DNA of 23,859 nt, from contig JAWXCM010000002.1 of NCBI GenBank assembly GCA_034408745.1, positions 1 to 23,859 of the forward strand. The letters run 5' to 3'. Position 1 is the first letter of the stretch. Each line of letters opens with the position of its first letter. Source of the DNA: JAWXCM01 sp034408745 (GTDB lineage: Bacteria > Acidobacteriota > Terriglobia > Bryobacterales > Bryobacteraceae). The notes below the pieces were generated by a model. The model saw only the letters and a list, made by a program, of their open reading frames with translations, searched no databases and was not told the origin of the DNA. The position numbers and the translations under genes were made by a program. Below are positions 1 to 5,798 of the stretch, piece after piece.

Positions 1-24
1 CCAATCCTCGTCGAGAGGGTGCAT
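1..24 (-). CDS. Possible start of a gene running off the left edge
   Basis: On the minus strand an ATG at 24-22 opens a frame reading M-H-P-L-D-E-D-W before the window ends. Only eight codons are visible, so no family can be assigned. The call rests on the near-consensus promoter immediately upstream (31-59). No ribosome binding site fits between the -10 box and the ATG, so if this is the true start the message would be leaderless or nearly so. The real start could also lie further left. Confidence 0.35.
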
Positions 25-30
25 GCTGAC

Positions 31-59
31 AGTATAGCGCCTTCATTAAAAAACATCAA
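31..59 (-). promoter_or_regulatory. Sigma-70-like promoter reading left
   Basis: On the minus strand TTGATG (59-54) and TATACT (36-31) are separated by exactly 17 bases (53-37), a near-consensus housekeeping promoter. The expected transcription start, about 7 bases after the -10 box, falls on the A of the ATG at 24. Confidence 0.5.
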
Positions 60-76
60 TCCTTAAGTTAGCGCTT

Positions 77-114
77 ATGGGCCCCCAGGCCTGCGGCGGT
101 CTCTCAAGACCGCC
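77..114 (+). repeat. REP-like two-hairpin repeat, copy 1
   Basis: This copy shares 35 bases (81-115) with 4165-4199, with only two differences. It forms two adjacent hairpins. The first is weaker: right arm 88-94, loop 84-87, left arm 77-83 with two G-T pairs and one mismatch. The second is perfect: arms 95-101 and 108-114 with a six-base TCTCAA loop. The two differences from copy 2 lie opposite each other in the second stem (T100/A109 here, C4184/G4193 there), so pairing is kept. There is no T-run, so it is not an ordinary intrinsic terminator. Confidence 0.7.
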
Positions 115-274
115 ATGCTCAGAGGCACTCGCAAGCATCGGGGATGAACGTGATTTCCTCGAAGTTGAGATACCGGCGTAGACGCAGGCAAAATTGCTGG
201 CGTCCCGCATCTATGAGCAGTAAGAGCTCTTGAGAAGGCGGGCTTCCGGATCGCGAGTCAGGGAAAGCACATTG

Positions 275-647
275 TTATGACGGACGGCATTCGGATCGTA
301 ACCGTCCCGCGGCACGACCGACCTGGCCGATCACCAGCCAGTCGAACAGCATGCCGATACAGGCGAGATGTTGCTTGACCGTGGGCGCGTAGCGTTCCCG
401 GCCCAGCTCCTCGATATAGGCGGCGACGTGAACCGGCTGGATAGTTGCCAGCTCACGCAGCCCTCGCGCTTCGCACCAATCGAGAAACGCGGCACCCGCC
501 CGGCCATAGGCCAGCGCGTGTGTTCGGATTGCGGATGTTGACCGTAAACAATTCGCGGAAACGCCGCGCGTCCGGTGCGCCGGCATCGGCGATGAAAGCG
601 GGCAAGCTGACATGGACGTCCGGGGCGTGGGCAGCGATCACTTTCAT
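275..647 (-). pseudogene. Truncated, frameshifted tyrosine recombinase (N-terminal part)
   Basis: The ATG at 647 overlaps the toxin stop (ATGA, 647-644) and has an AGGAG six bases upstream. The first frame gives an N-terminal segment ending in F-T-V-N-I-R-N-P-N-T-R. A +1 shift near 514-517 then leads into a SAM-like DNA-binding core with AAFLDWCEARGL, IQPVHVAAYIEEL, APTVKQHLACIGMLFDWLV. These motifs are typical of the N-terminal domain of XerC/D-type phage integrases. Removing one base at the junction joins the two halves. Homology stops at about 330, after G-Q-V. The catalytic domain with its R-H-R-Y residues is absent, so the product could not recombine DNA. From 119 to about 240 there is only a short open minus-strand stretch that I do not recognise. 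Confidence 0.8.
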
Positions 648-1095
648 GATTTCTCCTTCGCGTATTTGGCGAGGAGCCTGTCCACGATCATTTGCAAACA
701 ATAGAAATTCGTCTGGTGCAGTCGGGCGAAGGCGTCCAGAAAATCGAGCTGGCCCTGACGCGCGGCTTCCTCAGGAATGCCGATTGTGCCGGTTACGGCC
801 AGTCCCTTGCGGCGGGCGGCGCGAACGCCGGCCCGGTCGTCCATCAAACAGCGGTACATCCGCCTGCAGCGTGGCGGCAAGCCGGAGCGCTTCTTTCTCG
901 CCGTCATCGAGCGCGTCGAGAATGTCGTCATCGAAAGAATGGGGTGGCGGCGATTCCTGCATCGTCCGCGTTCATCAGTTCCTGACGCACGGCAACCGGG
1001 AGCGGGACTCTTTCGGCAATGGAAGGCAAGACATCAATGTGGCCGATCAGAACGAGATAGTTAACCGGGCCGGTATCGCTGACGACAAGTTTCAC
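644..1095 (-). pseudogene. Broken PIN-like toxin (DUF3368 type)
   Basis: A GTG at 1095, a few bases after the restored antitoxin stop, opens a frame beginning VKLVVSDTGPVNYL, the PIN-domain N-terminus with its acidic metal-binding Asp. The frame stops near 920. A second frame carries D-I-L-D-A-L-D-D-G-E-K-E-A-L-R-L-A-A-T-L-Q-A-D-V, and a third L-M-D-D-R-A-G-V-R-A-A-R-R-K-G-L-A-V-T-G-T-I-G followed by an LDFLDAFARLHQTNF tail. Together these match the order of a VapC-like DUF3368 ribonuclease toxin. The second junction is repaired by removing one T of the TTT at 848-846. The first junction also seems to lack some residues. The gene is inactive as written. Assignment is by family memory, not by search. 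Confidence 0.75.
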
Positions 1096-1099
1096 GAGC

Positions 1100-1373
1100 T
1101 TACAGGCTCATGAAACTTTCAAGGTCCGCGCGATCCTGTTCGAGTTCTTCCAGCGTGTAGCCGTCGTCGACGTTGTGAGCCTTCAGGAAGCCATCGAGCC
1201 TGTAGGCGCGTGCTAAAGCCGAGCATACGGCGCAGCTCCGCCTTGCTGATGCGACCGCTCTTACATTCCTCGAGCGCAAATCCCTCGAGCGCGCGCCGCT
1301 TCATGGGTTCGCTCGCTGGCACCGTCTCGAGGCGGGCGGCAATATCGTCGGGAATTTCGAAGCTCACGTTCAT
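1100..1373 (-). pseudogene. Frameshifted UPF0175-like antitoxin
   Basis: The frame begins MNVSFEIPDDIAARLE and continues with LEGFALEECKSGRISKAEL and RRMLGF, the helix-turn-helix-like core of UPF0175 antitoxins. These are known partners of PIN-domain toxins. After about residue 55 the frame leaves the family. One base removed near 1205 (an extra C on the coding strand) restores YRLDGFLKAHNVDDGYTLEE and a tail ending F-M-S-L, with a stop at 1100-1102, four bases before the toxin GTG. The layout is that of a toxin-antitoxin operon, antitoxin first, with the operator candidate at 1420-1437 upstream. As written the C-terminus, which would contact the toxin, is lost. Confidence 0.78.
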
Positions 1374-1419
1374 GGATTCACCTGCCGGCTCCCCCGGCTA
1401 TCGTCGACAAAATAGCACT

Positions 1420-1437
1420 ACATAACGCCCTTTATGT
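1420..1437. promoter_or_regulatory. Inverted repeat upstream of the antitoxin, candidate operator
   Basis: ACATAA and TTATGT form a perfect 6-base inverted repeat with a 6-base spacer, 47 bases before the antitoxin ATG. Antitoxins usually repress their own promoter by binding such palindromes. This function is inferred from position. Confidence 0.35.
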
Positions 1438-1447
1438 GGGCCTGACT

Positions 1448-1809
1448 TTACGCCTGGGAGTTCTGGCCTGCGTAGTCAGGAGAATGCGGGTCCTTCGTAT
1501 GGTTTTCTTCCAGCCGCACAATCCTGCAGGCCGTCCTGAATCTCAACATACGAAACACGGTCGAATCGTTTCGACAGCCGGGCCGTGATGTAGGCGCGCG
1601 AATGCCAGGTCGTGTGATACCACTGGGGCACGAATCCCCTCAACTTTCGCGATGTCTTATGCAGAATCCCGCTTGATTCCAGCGCCAGGCGATCTTCGCT
1701 GCTCTTTACTTTGTTGTTCTCGGTATTCCAGCCGCAGGCCTTACCGTTCACGCTCAGGGCCACGGGTCGGGTTTGTGCGCGCTGACGGTCCCTGCGATAG
1801 AACTCCAGC
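1448..1809 (-). pseudogene. Unrecognised gene fragment
   Basis: A minus-strand frame is open from about 1809 (just after a TAG) down to 1476 and reads like real protein, with segments such as GFVPQWYHTTWHSRAYITARL and F-D-R-V-S-Y-V-E-I-Q-D-G-L-Q-D. There is a GTG at 1763 but no clear ribosome binding site. Near the end a one-base shift gives a different tail, R-L-E-E-N-H-T-K-D-P-H-S-P-D-Y-A-G-Q-N-S-Q-A, stopping at 1448. That tail looks more natural than the annotated one. I do not recognise a family. It is most likely the C-terminal remnant of a decayed gene beside the decayed toxin cassette, but a chance frame cannot be excluded. Confidence 0.35.
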
Positions 1810-1929
1810 TATCTTTCGTAAGAGGATTGTGATGCGGTGAGACAATCTCGGACGGTTGGCAACGAAAACGCAGAAACGTCGTTTTACCCAATTTACGCCA
1901 ACAGAATCAACAACATAGCCACGAAAAAC

Positions 1930-1949
1930 TTGACACCGCCTGCTACACT
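1930..1949 (+). promoter_or_regulatory. Promoter candidate for the 2030 gene
   Basis: An extended -10 element, TGC-TACACT, lies at 1941-1949, with a start expected near 1956, just before the hairpin at 1960. A TTGACA at 1930-1935 is too close to pair with this box but could pair with the weaker TACAGC at 1954-1959, 18 bases away. Confidence 0.4.
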
Positions 1950-1959
1950 GAAATACAGC

Positions 1960-1998
1960 AAGGGCCGACCCTCCCAACCCGGAGGACCGGCCCTTTTT
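1960..1998 (+). terminator. Terminator-like hairpin in the leader of the 2030 gene
   Basis: AAGGGCCG (1960-1967) pairs with CGGCCCTT (1988-1995). After a small symmetric internal loop, CCTCC (1970-1974) pairs with GGAGG (1981-1985), with a six-base apical loop. The T-run at 1994-1998 makes it look like an intrinsic terminator. It sits between the likely promoter and the ribosome binding site of the next gene, with no plus-strand gene upstream to terminate, so an attenuator or a stabilising 5' hairpin is more likely. Confidence 0.6.
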
Positions 1999-2029
1999 CA
2001 TTTCCAAAAAGAAGAAAAGGAGGCCCACA

Positions 2030-2728
2030 ATGGCCGCATCCCAGAAGCAGATCGAAGCAAATCGCCGCAATGCCGAAAAGAGCACCGGTCCCAAAACCGC
2101 CGAAGGCAGGCAGGCCAGCCGCGCCAACGCCACCACCCACGGACTTACCGCCAAAACCACCATCTACAGGCCAGTCCGCAATGAGAACCCACAAGAATTC
2201 GAAGCCTTCCGGGACGCTTTAATTGCCGACTATAAACCCGCGAATTTTCGCGAAATGCTGACAATTGAAATGATTGCGGCCGCCTATAAACGCATCCAGC
2301 GCGCCGAGGCCTGGGAAGCCGCTTTCGTCGACGGAAGCATGGAAGCCACGCAGCGCGCCGCCGGAGTACCCATCCGTCCAGGCGCCGAAGCCGACGACCT
2401 CGGAGCCGGGATCGTGCTCGGCAAAGACGCCTACAAGCTCACCTGGGCCAACCTCGACCGCTACCGGCGAAACGCCTGGCTCGACTACAACCGCGCCACC
2501 GAGCAACTCCGCCGCCACCAGAAAGACCACCAGGCCGCTGAAAAGCAAGCCAGCTCCCAGTCCCCGCAACCCCAGCAGGTTCGGGCACATACAAGCCAAA
2601 TGGCTTCGTTTTGTCCCCCGGCCCAGAGCACGGAAAAGGTCACCGAACTGCCTCCCAGCGCACCAGAACAAGCCCCGCAAAGCCGCCATGAGAAGGTCAG
2701 TATCGCTCCTCAGCCTCAAGCTGCCTGA
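2030..2728 (+). CDS. Acidobacterial 'ANRRNA-STGP' family protein, function unknown
   Basis: This 232-residue protein starts at an ATG with a strong AAGGAGG about 8 bases upstream. Its N-terminus (residues 6-40) carries the family signature QIEANRRNAEKSTGPKTAEG followed by A-N-A-T-T-H-G-L. The signature is found in many-copy families of acidobacteria and some other soil bacteria, and I know of no assigned function. The middle (about 45-165) is predicted to be mostly helical and charged, and the last 70 residues are rich in Pro, Gln and Ser and look disordered. There is no signal peptide or membrane segment. It stands alone on its strand behind a leader hairpin (1960-1998), which suggests regulated expression. 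Confidence 0.8.
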   Translation: MAASQKQIEANRRNAEKSTGPKTAEGRQASRANATTHGLTAKTTIYRPVRNENPQEFEAFRDALIADYKPANFREMLTIEMIAAAYKRIQRAEAWEAAFVDGSMEATQRAAGVPIRPGAEADDLGAGIVLGKDAYKLTWANLDRYRRNAWLDYNRATEQLRRHQKDHQAAEKQASSQSPQPQQVRAHTSQMASFCPPAQSTEKVTELPPSAPEQAPQSRHEKVSIAPQPQAA

Positions 2729-2776
2729 AACGCCCCCAGGAGTCAACCGCGTCGGAGCACCCAGGAGGGCATTTCC

Positions 2777-2986
2777 GTGATTCGCATACAAGTCACCGCG
2801 GACAACCTGCAGGTAACCAAAACCGCCAGTACCCAAAACAAGCCCGGTAACGCCCTTCACCAGGGCAAACAAAGTAGCTGTATCGACAGGAACGAAGAAC
2901 TCATCTTCACCGGTAGCTCCAGGCTGCTGAGTCCTTCCGTGAAATCCACCTGTGCCGCCATCACCGCGGCCTCCGCGAAGCGCTGA
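2777..2986 (+). CDS. Possible small protein of 69 residues
   Basis: A GTG at 2777 is preceded by a good AGGAGG (2762-2767) at nine bases, 48 bases downstream of the 2030 gene, so it could be a second gene in that transcript. The product begins M-I-R-I-Q-V-T-A-D-N-L-Q-V and is polar, with no recognised domain or signal peptide. The good ribosome binding site is the main support, and the composition is not strongly protein-like. It ends six bases before the end of the convergent asparaginase gene. Confidence 0.3.
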   Translation: MIRIQVTADNLQVTKTASTQNKPGNALHQGKQSSCIDRNEELIFTGSSRLLSPSVKSTCAAITAASAKR

Positions 2987-2991
2987 CGCGC

Positions 2992-4119
2992 CTACGCCTT
3001 CCGCTCGTACAGATAAGCGCAGTCCATTACCTTCGATTTGCCGCCATCCGCCACGGCAAACTTGCGGGATACAAAGGCACGGTTGCGCCCCGTCATGCCG
3101 TTCCACAGCGAGGCCCCGGCATACGCGCCATCTTTCCGAAGCGCGTAAAAATTAATGTCGAATTGCGCCAGTCGCTTCAAATCATTCCCGTAATTCCGGG
3201 AAATTCGTTTTAATGCGTCCATGCATGCGTCCTTTGGCGACATGCCATGCCGCATATTTTCCACAATGGTGTGCGCGCCCGCGATTCGAATATTCTCTTC
3301 GCCGCGGCCCGTCGATCCCGCCGCGCCAACCTCCTGGTCCACAAACAGCCCGGCTCCGACAACCGGTGAATCGCCCACCCGGCCCGGAATCTTCCAGGAT
3401 AGACCGCTGGTCGTCGTCACGCCGCTCATCTCGCCCTTACGGTTGAGCGCCAGGCAGTTGATCGTGCCCGTGACTGGCTTCACAGCCACTTCCCAGGCCC
3501 ACGCCAGCATCTCCTCGTCCACATGAGGGAATTGCCGCTGAATCGCCGCCGGAACACCGCCAGGCTTCTTGCCCGGAGGCGCATCCACACCGTCCGTCCA
3601 GTTGTTGTGACCATCGGAATCGCGCAGGCTCTGTTTCCACACCAGCCACGCCAGCCGCGATTTCTCGGTCAGCAGGTTCTCTTCCGGGAACCCCCACGCC
3701 TTCGCAAACTGCAGCGCGCCGTTGCCAACCAGCATGATGTGGTCCGTCTGCTCCATCACCAGCTTGGCGACCTTCGAAGGATTCTTGATGTTCTGTATCG
3801 ACGCCACAGAACCGGCCCGGGCCGTCGGCCCATGCATCACCGATGCATCCAGCTCGACAATACCCAGCTCGTTCGGCAGCCCGCCGTAGCCGACCGAATT
3901 GTCTTCCGGATCGTCCTCGACAATGTTGACACCCGCTACCACGGCGTCCAGCGTGTCGCCGCCAGCGCGGATCATCGCCAGTGCTTTGTCGCAGGCCGCC
4001 AGCCCATTGGCGCTGGAGATCACGACTTCCTTGCCGCCCCCACCGCCCGGCGTCTGTGCAAATGAGGCCGCGGCGGGCATCGCCGCCGAAGCCAGGAACC
4101 AGTCCCTGCGAGATAGCAT
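2992..4119 (-). CDS. Secreted N4-(beta-N-acetylglucosaminyl)-L-asparaginase-like Ntn-hydrolase
   Basis: The 375-residue product matches the glycosylasparaginase (T2) family, which cleaves the Asn-GlcNAc bond of glycoproteins or, in relatives, L-asparagine or isoaspartyl peptides. The N-terminus has an RR motif (MLSRRDWFLASAA) and an Ala-rich stretch like a Tat signal peptide, ending near residue 22. DNSVGYGGLPNELG (73-86) is the conserved early block. GTINCLAL (218-225) contains Thr219, the expected nucleophile exposed by self-cleavage. GRVGDSPVVGAGLFVDQEVG (246-265) and G-S-T-G-R-G-E (268-274) form the substrate pocket. Key residues are present and the length is normal. It is transcribed in the same direction as the pseudokinase, but a 132-base gap with the REP-like repeat lies between them. 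Exact substrate is not settled. Confidence 0.9.
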   Translation of the reverse strand: MLSRRDWFLASAAMPAAASFAQTPGGGGGKEVVISSANGLAACDKALAMIRAGGDTLDAVVAGVNIVEDDPEDNSVGYGGLPNELGIVELDASVMHGPTARAGSVASIQNIKNPSKVAKLVMEQTDHIMLVGNGALQFAKAWGFPEENLLTEKSRLAWLVWKQSLRDSDGHNNWTDGVDAPPGKKPGGVPAAIQRQFPHVDEEMLAWAWEVAVKPVTGTINCLALNRKGEMSGVTTTSGLSWKIPGRVGDSPVVGAGLFVDQEVGAAGSTGRGEENIRIAGAHTIVENMRHGMSPKDACMDALKRISRNYGNDLKRLAQFDINFYALRKDGAYAGASLWNGMTGRNRAFVSRKFAVADGGKSKVMDCAYLYERKA

Positions 4120-4160
4120 GAGGCGAACTTACTCTCCTGTCCAGGATAAAACGCAGGGGG

Positions 4161-4198
4161 GCAGGCCCCCAGGCCTGCGGCGGCCTCTCAAGGCCGCC
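4161..4198 (+). repeat. REP-like two-hairpin repeat, copy 2
   Basis: Two perfect adjacent hairpins with no bases between them. The first is GCAGGCC (4161-4167), loop CCCA, GGCCTGC (4172-4178). The second is GGCGGCC (4179-4185), loop TCTCAA, GGCCGCC (4192-4198). It lies between the asparaginase and pseudokinase genes. It matches 77-114 with compensatory change in the second stem. The lack of a T-run argues against an intrinsic terminator. Confidence 0.75.
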
Positions 4199-4251
4199 AA
4201 ATCGTTACCCGCGACACACCACATTAGCGCCCTGGTGAGCCTCGCCGCAAC

Positions 4252-5118
4252 TTACCGCCGACAGCGCCGCAGCCCCGCCATCGTCAGCGCCACACCGGCC
4301 AGCCCCAGCAGCACCAGCCGCCGCTTCGGAAACAGCCCTTCCCGTCCGAGGTACTCCGAAATCCGAGACCCGAACACCGCCACATCGGAAGGCCGGTGCG
4401 CCGCGTCCCAGGACATCGCGCGCCGAAGCTCTTCCTCCACCCGCGGCGGAATCTTGCTCCGCAATTTCCGCAGGGACCCGCGAGCCGGACCAATCCGCTG
4501 AAGCCGCTGCAGCTCCGCCAGTGACCCGTAGCGGAACACCCGCCGCCCGGTCAGCATCTCCGCAGCCACCGCGCCCAGGCTGAACACATCGCTGGCAGCC
4601 GTCGGACTGCCCGCCGCCTGCTCGGGAGCCAGATAGCCTGGTGAGGCCGACGTTCGCCCGCTCACCCGAAACGCCCCGGCATGCAGCAACACCGCCTGCT
4701 GCCGGCCATGATTCTGCCGCACCATCACGTGCTCGGGACTCAGAACGCCGTACACCCAGCGCTTCTCGTGAAGCGCTTCCAGACCCCGGCCAATTTGCGC
4801 AATCAGTTGCCCGGCAACCACCAGAGGCAGCGGCCCGCTCGCGTTCAGAAAGTCGCGCAGCGTCGACCCCTCCACATACGGGTAAACCAAAAACGGCCGC
4901 CCGTCCGCCAGTTCGCCCGTGTCCGTCAGAGGATTGATCTCAGGCAACGCAGGCAGCTCATGCAGATGCCGCGACGCGATCGCATCGGAGCCCTCAGGCA
5001 GTATCTTCACCACCGGCTGCGCCGTCGGATCTTCCAGATCCTCGGCCATCCACGTGTCGCTGTCTACACTCAGCCGCTCTTTCAGTCGGTAGCGGCCAGC
5101 TTCCGGTTCAGGAGTCAA
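4252..5118 (-). CDS. Membrane-anchored Ser/Thr pseudokinase
   Basis: The 288-residue protein has the fold order of Hanks-type kinases but lacks catalytic residues. The glycine-rich loop is replaced by L-S-V-D-S-D-T (16-22). The ATP lysine is kept (PVVKIL, Lys38). The HRD-x-K-P-x-N catalytic loop reads Y-G-V-L-S-P-E-H (123-130), losing Asp, Lys and Asn. DFG reads H-A-G (146-148). Structural motifs survive: A-P-E at 164-166, S-D-V-F-S-L-G with Asp177, and H-R-P-S with Arg242. A hydrophobic segment (about 268-282) near the C-terminus is a single membrane anchor, placing the kinase-like domain in the cytoplasm. It probably acts as a binding or scaffold protein. It is divergent from the hemerythrin gene. 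Confidence 0.85.
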   Translation of the reverse strand: MTPEPEAGRYRLKERLSVDSDTWMAEDLEDPTAQPVVKILPEGSDAIASRHLHELPALPEINPLTDTGELADGRPFLVYPYVEGSTLRDFLNASGPLPLVVAGQLIAQIGRGLEALHEKRWVYGVLSPEHVMVRQNHGRQQAVLLHAGAFRVSGRTSASPGYLAPEQAAGSPTAASDVFSLGAVAAEMLTGRRVFRYGSLAELQRLQRIGPARGSLRKLRSKIPPRVEEELRRAMSWDAAHRPSDVAVFGSRISEYLGREGLFPKRRLVLLGLAGVALTMAGLRRCRR

Positions 5119-5198
5119 ATCCCATTCTCACCTGTTCGACAGACGTCTCGAACCTTTGCCCGGAGCTTCGACAGGAGTACACTACCAGTAGGCCTTGT

Positions 5199-5789
5199 TT
5201 GAACCGTGATCGTACCGGTCCCATCGCTGGCGCTGACCGCGACTGGACTACAGTTCCTCTTCAGGAGCTGATTCGTTACCTGTCGGTCGATGAACATTCC
5301 TGGTTTCGTGCTGAGCTGTCTCGCATCGATCAGAAGCTGCGGCAACTCGTGGACCGGCTTGGAGCGGATCTTAACGCGATCTCACACCTGTCCCACGTCT
5401 TCTCGCAATTCTTCCGGGACCTCCAGACGCACATGCATCACGAGGAGACGGAGCTGTTTCCGGCCATCACCCGCCACATGGAAGCGATCAAAGCCGGACA
5501 GCCATTGAAGGGCTCGCCGCTGAACGCTTTCGGCGGACCACTTCGCGTCATGGAGAACGAACACGAAAGCACCGGAGCCTCCATGCGCCTGCTCCGCGAT
5601 TTCGGCCTGAACTACTCCATCCCACCGGACTGCTCCCCGGAGTACGCGGAAGTGATGGAACTTCTGCAGAACCTCGAAGACCGGCTGCTGCGTCACATGT
5701 ACCTGGAGAACACCGTCCTCTACCCTCGCGCCGTCGCCCTCAGAGTGGCACGCTCGCAATCGACAGGCGAAGTCTTACCCCTGCTCTAA
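5199..5789 (+). CDS. Hemerythrin-domain protein, RIC/YtfE-like iron-sulfur repair type
   Basis: The 196-residue protein matches the di-iron hemerythrin-like domain of the RIC (YtfE/ScdA) family, which repairs iron-sulfur clusters after nitrosative or oxidative damage. Candidate ligands are His33 (VDEHSWFRAEL), the HMHHEETELFP block (78-88), His122 (M-E-N-E-H-E-S-T-G) and H-M-Y-L-E-N (166-171). The N-terminal ScdA_N domain of classical RIC proteins is absent. The start is uncertain: the listed TTG at 5199 is the first usable codon, no ATG precedes the conserved part in frame, and the upstream Shine-Dalgarno is poor. It is divergent from the pseudokinase (80-base gap) and lies nine bases before the beta-galactosidase, so the two may be co-transcribed. 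Confidence 0.82.
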   Translation: MNRDRTGPIAGADRDWTTVPLQELIRYLSVDEHSWFRAELSRIDQKLRQLVDRLGADLNAISHLSHVFSQFFRDLQTHMHHEETELFPAITRHMEAIKAGQPLKGSPLNAFGGPLRVMENEHESTGASMRLLRDFGLNYSIPPDCSPEYAEVMELLQNLEDRLLRHMYLENTVLYPRAVALRVARSQSTGEVLPLL

Positions 5790-5798
5790 TAGGAGTAG

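Noticed and set aside
2219..3106. 295-codon minus-strand frame opposite the 2030 gene
   Set aside because: Gly/Val/Leu-rich shadow of a gene with a strong ribosome binding site on the other strand. It also overlaps the end of the asparaginase gene.
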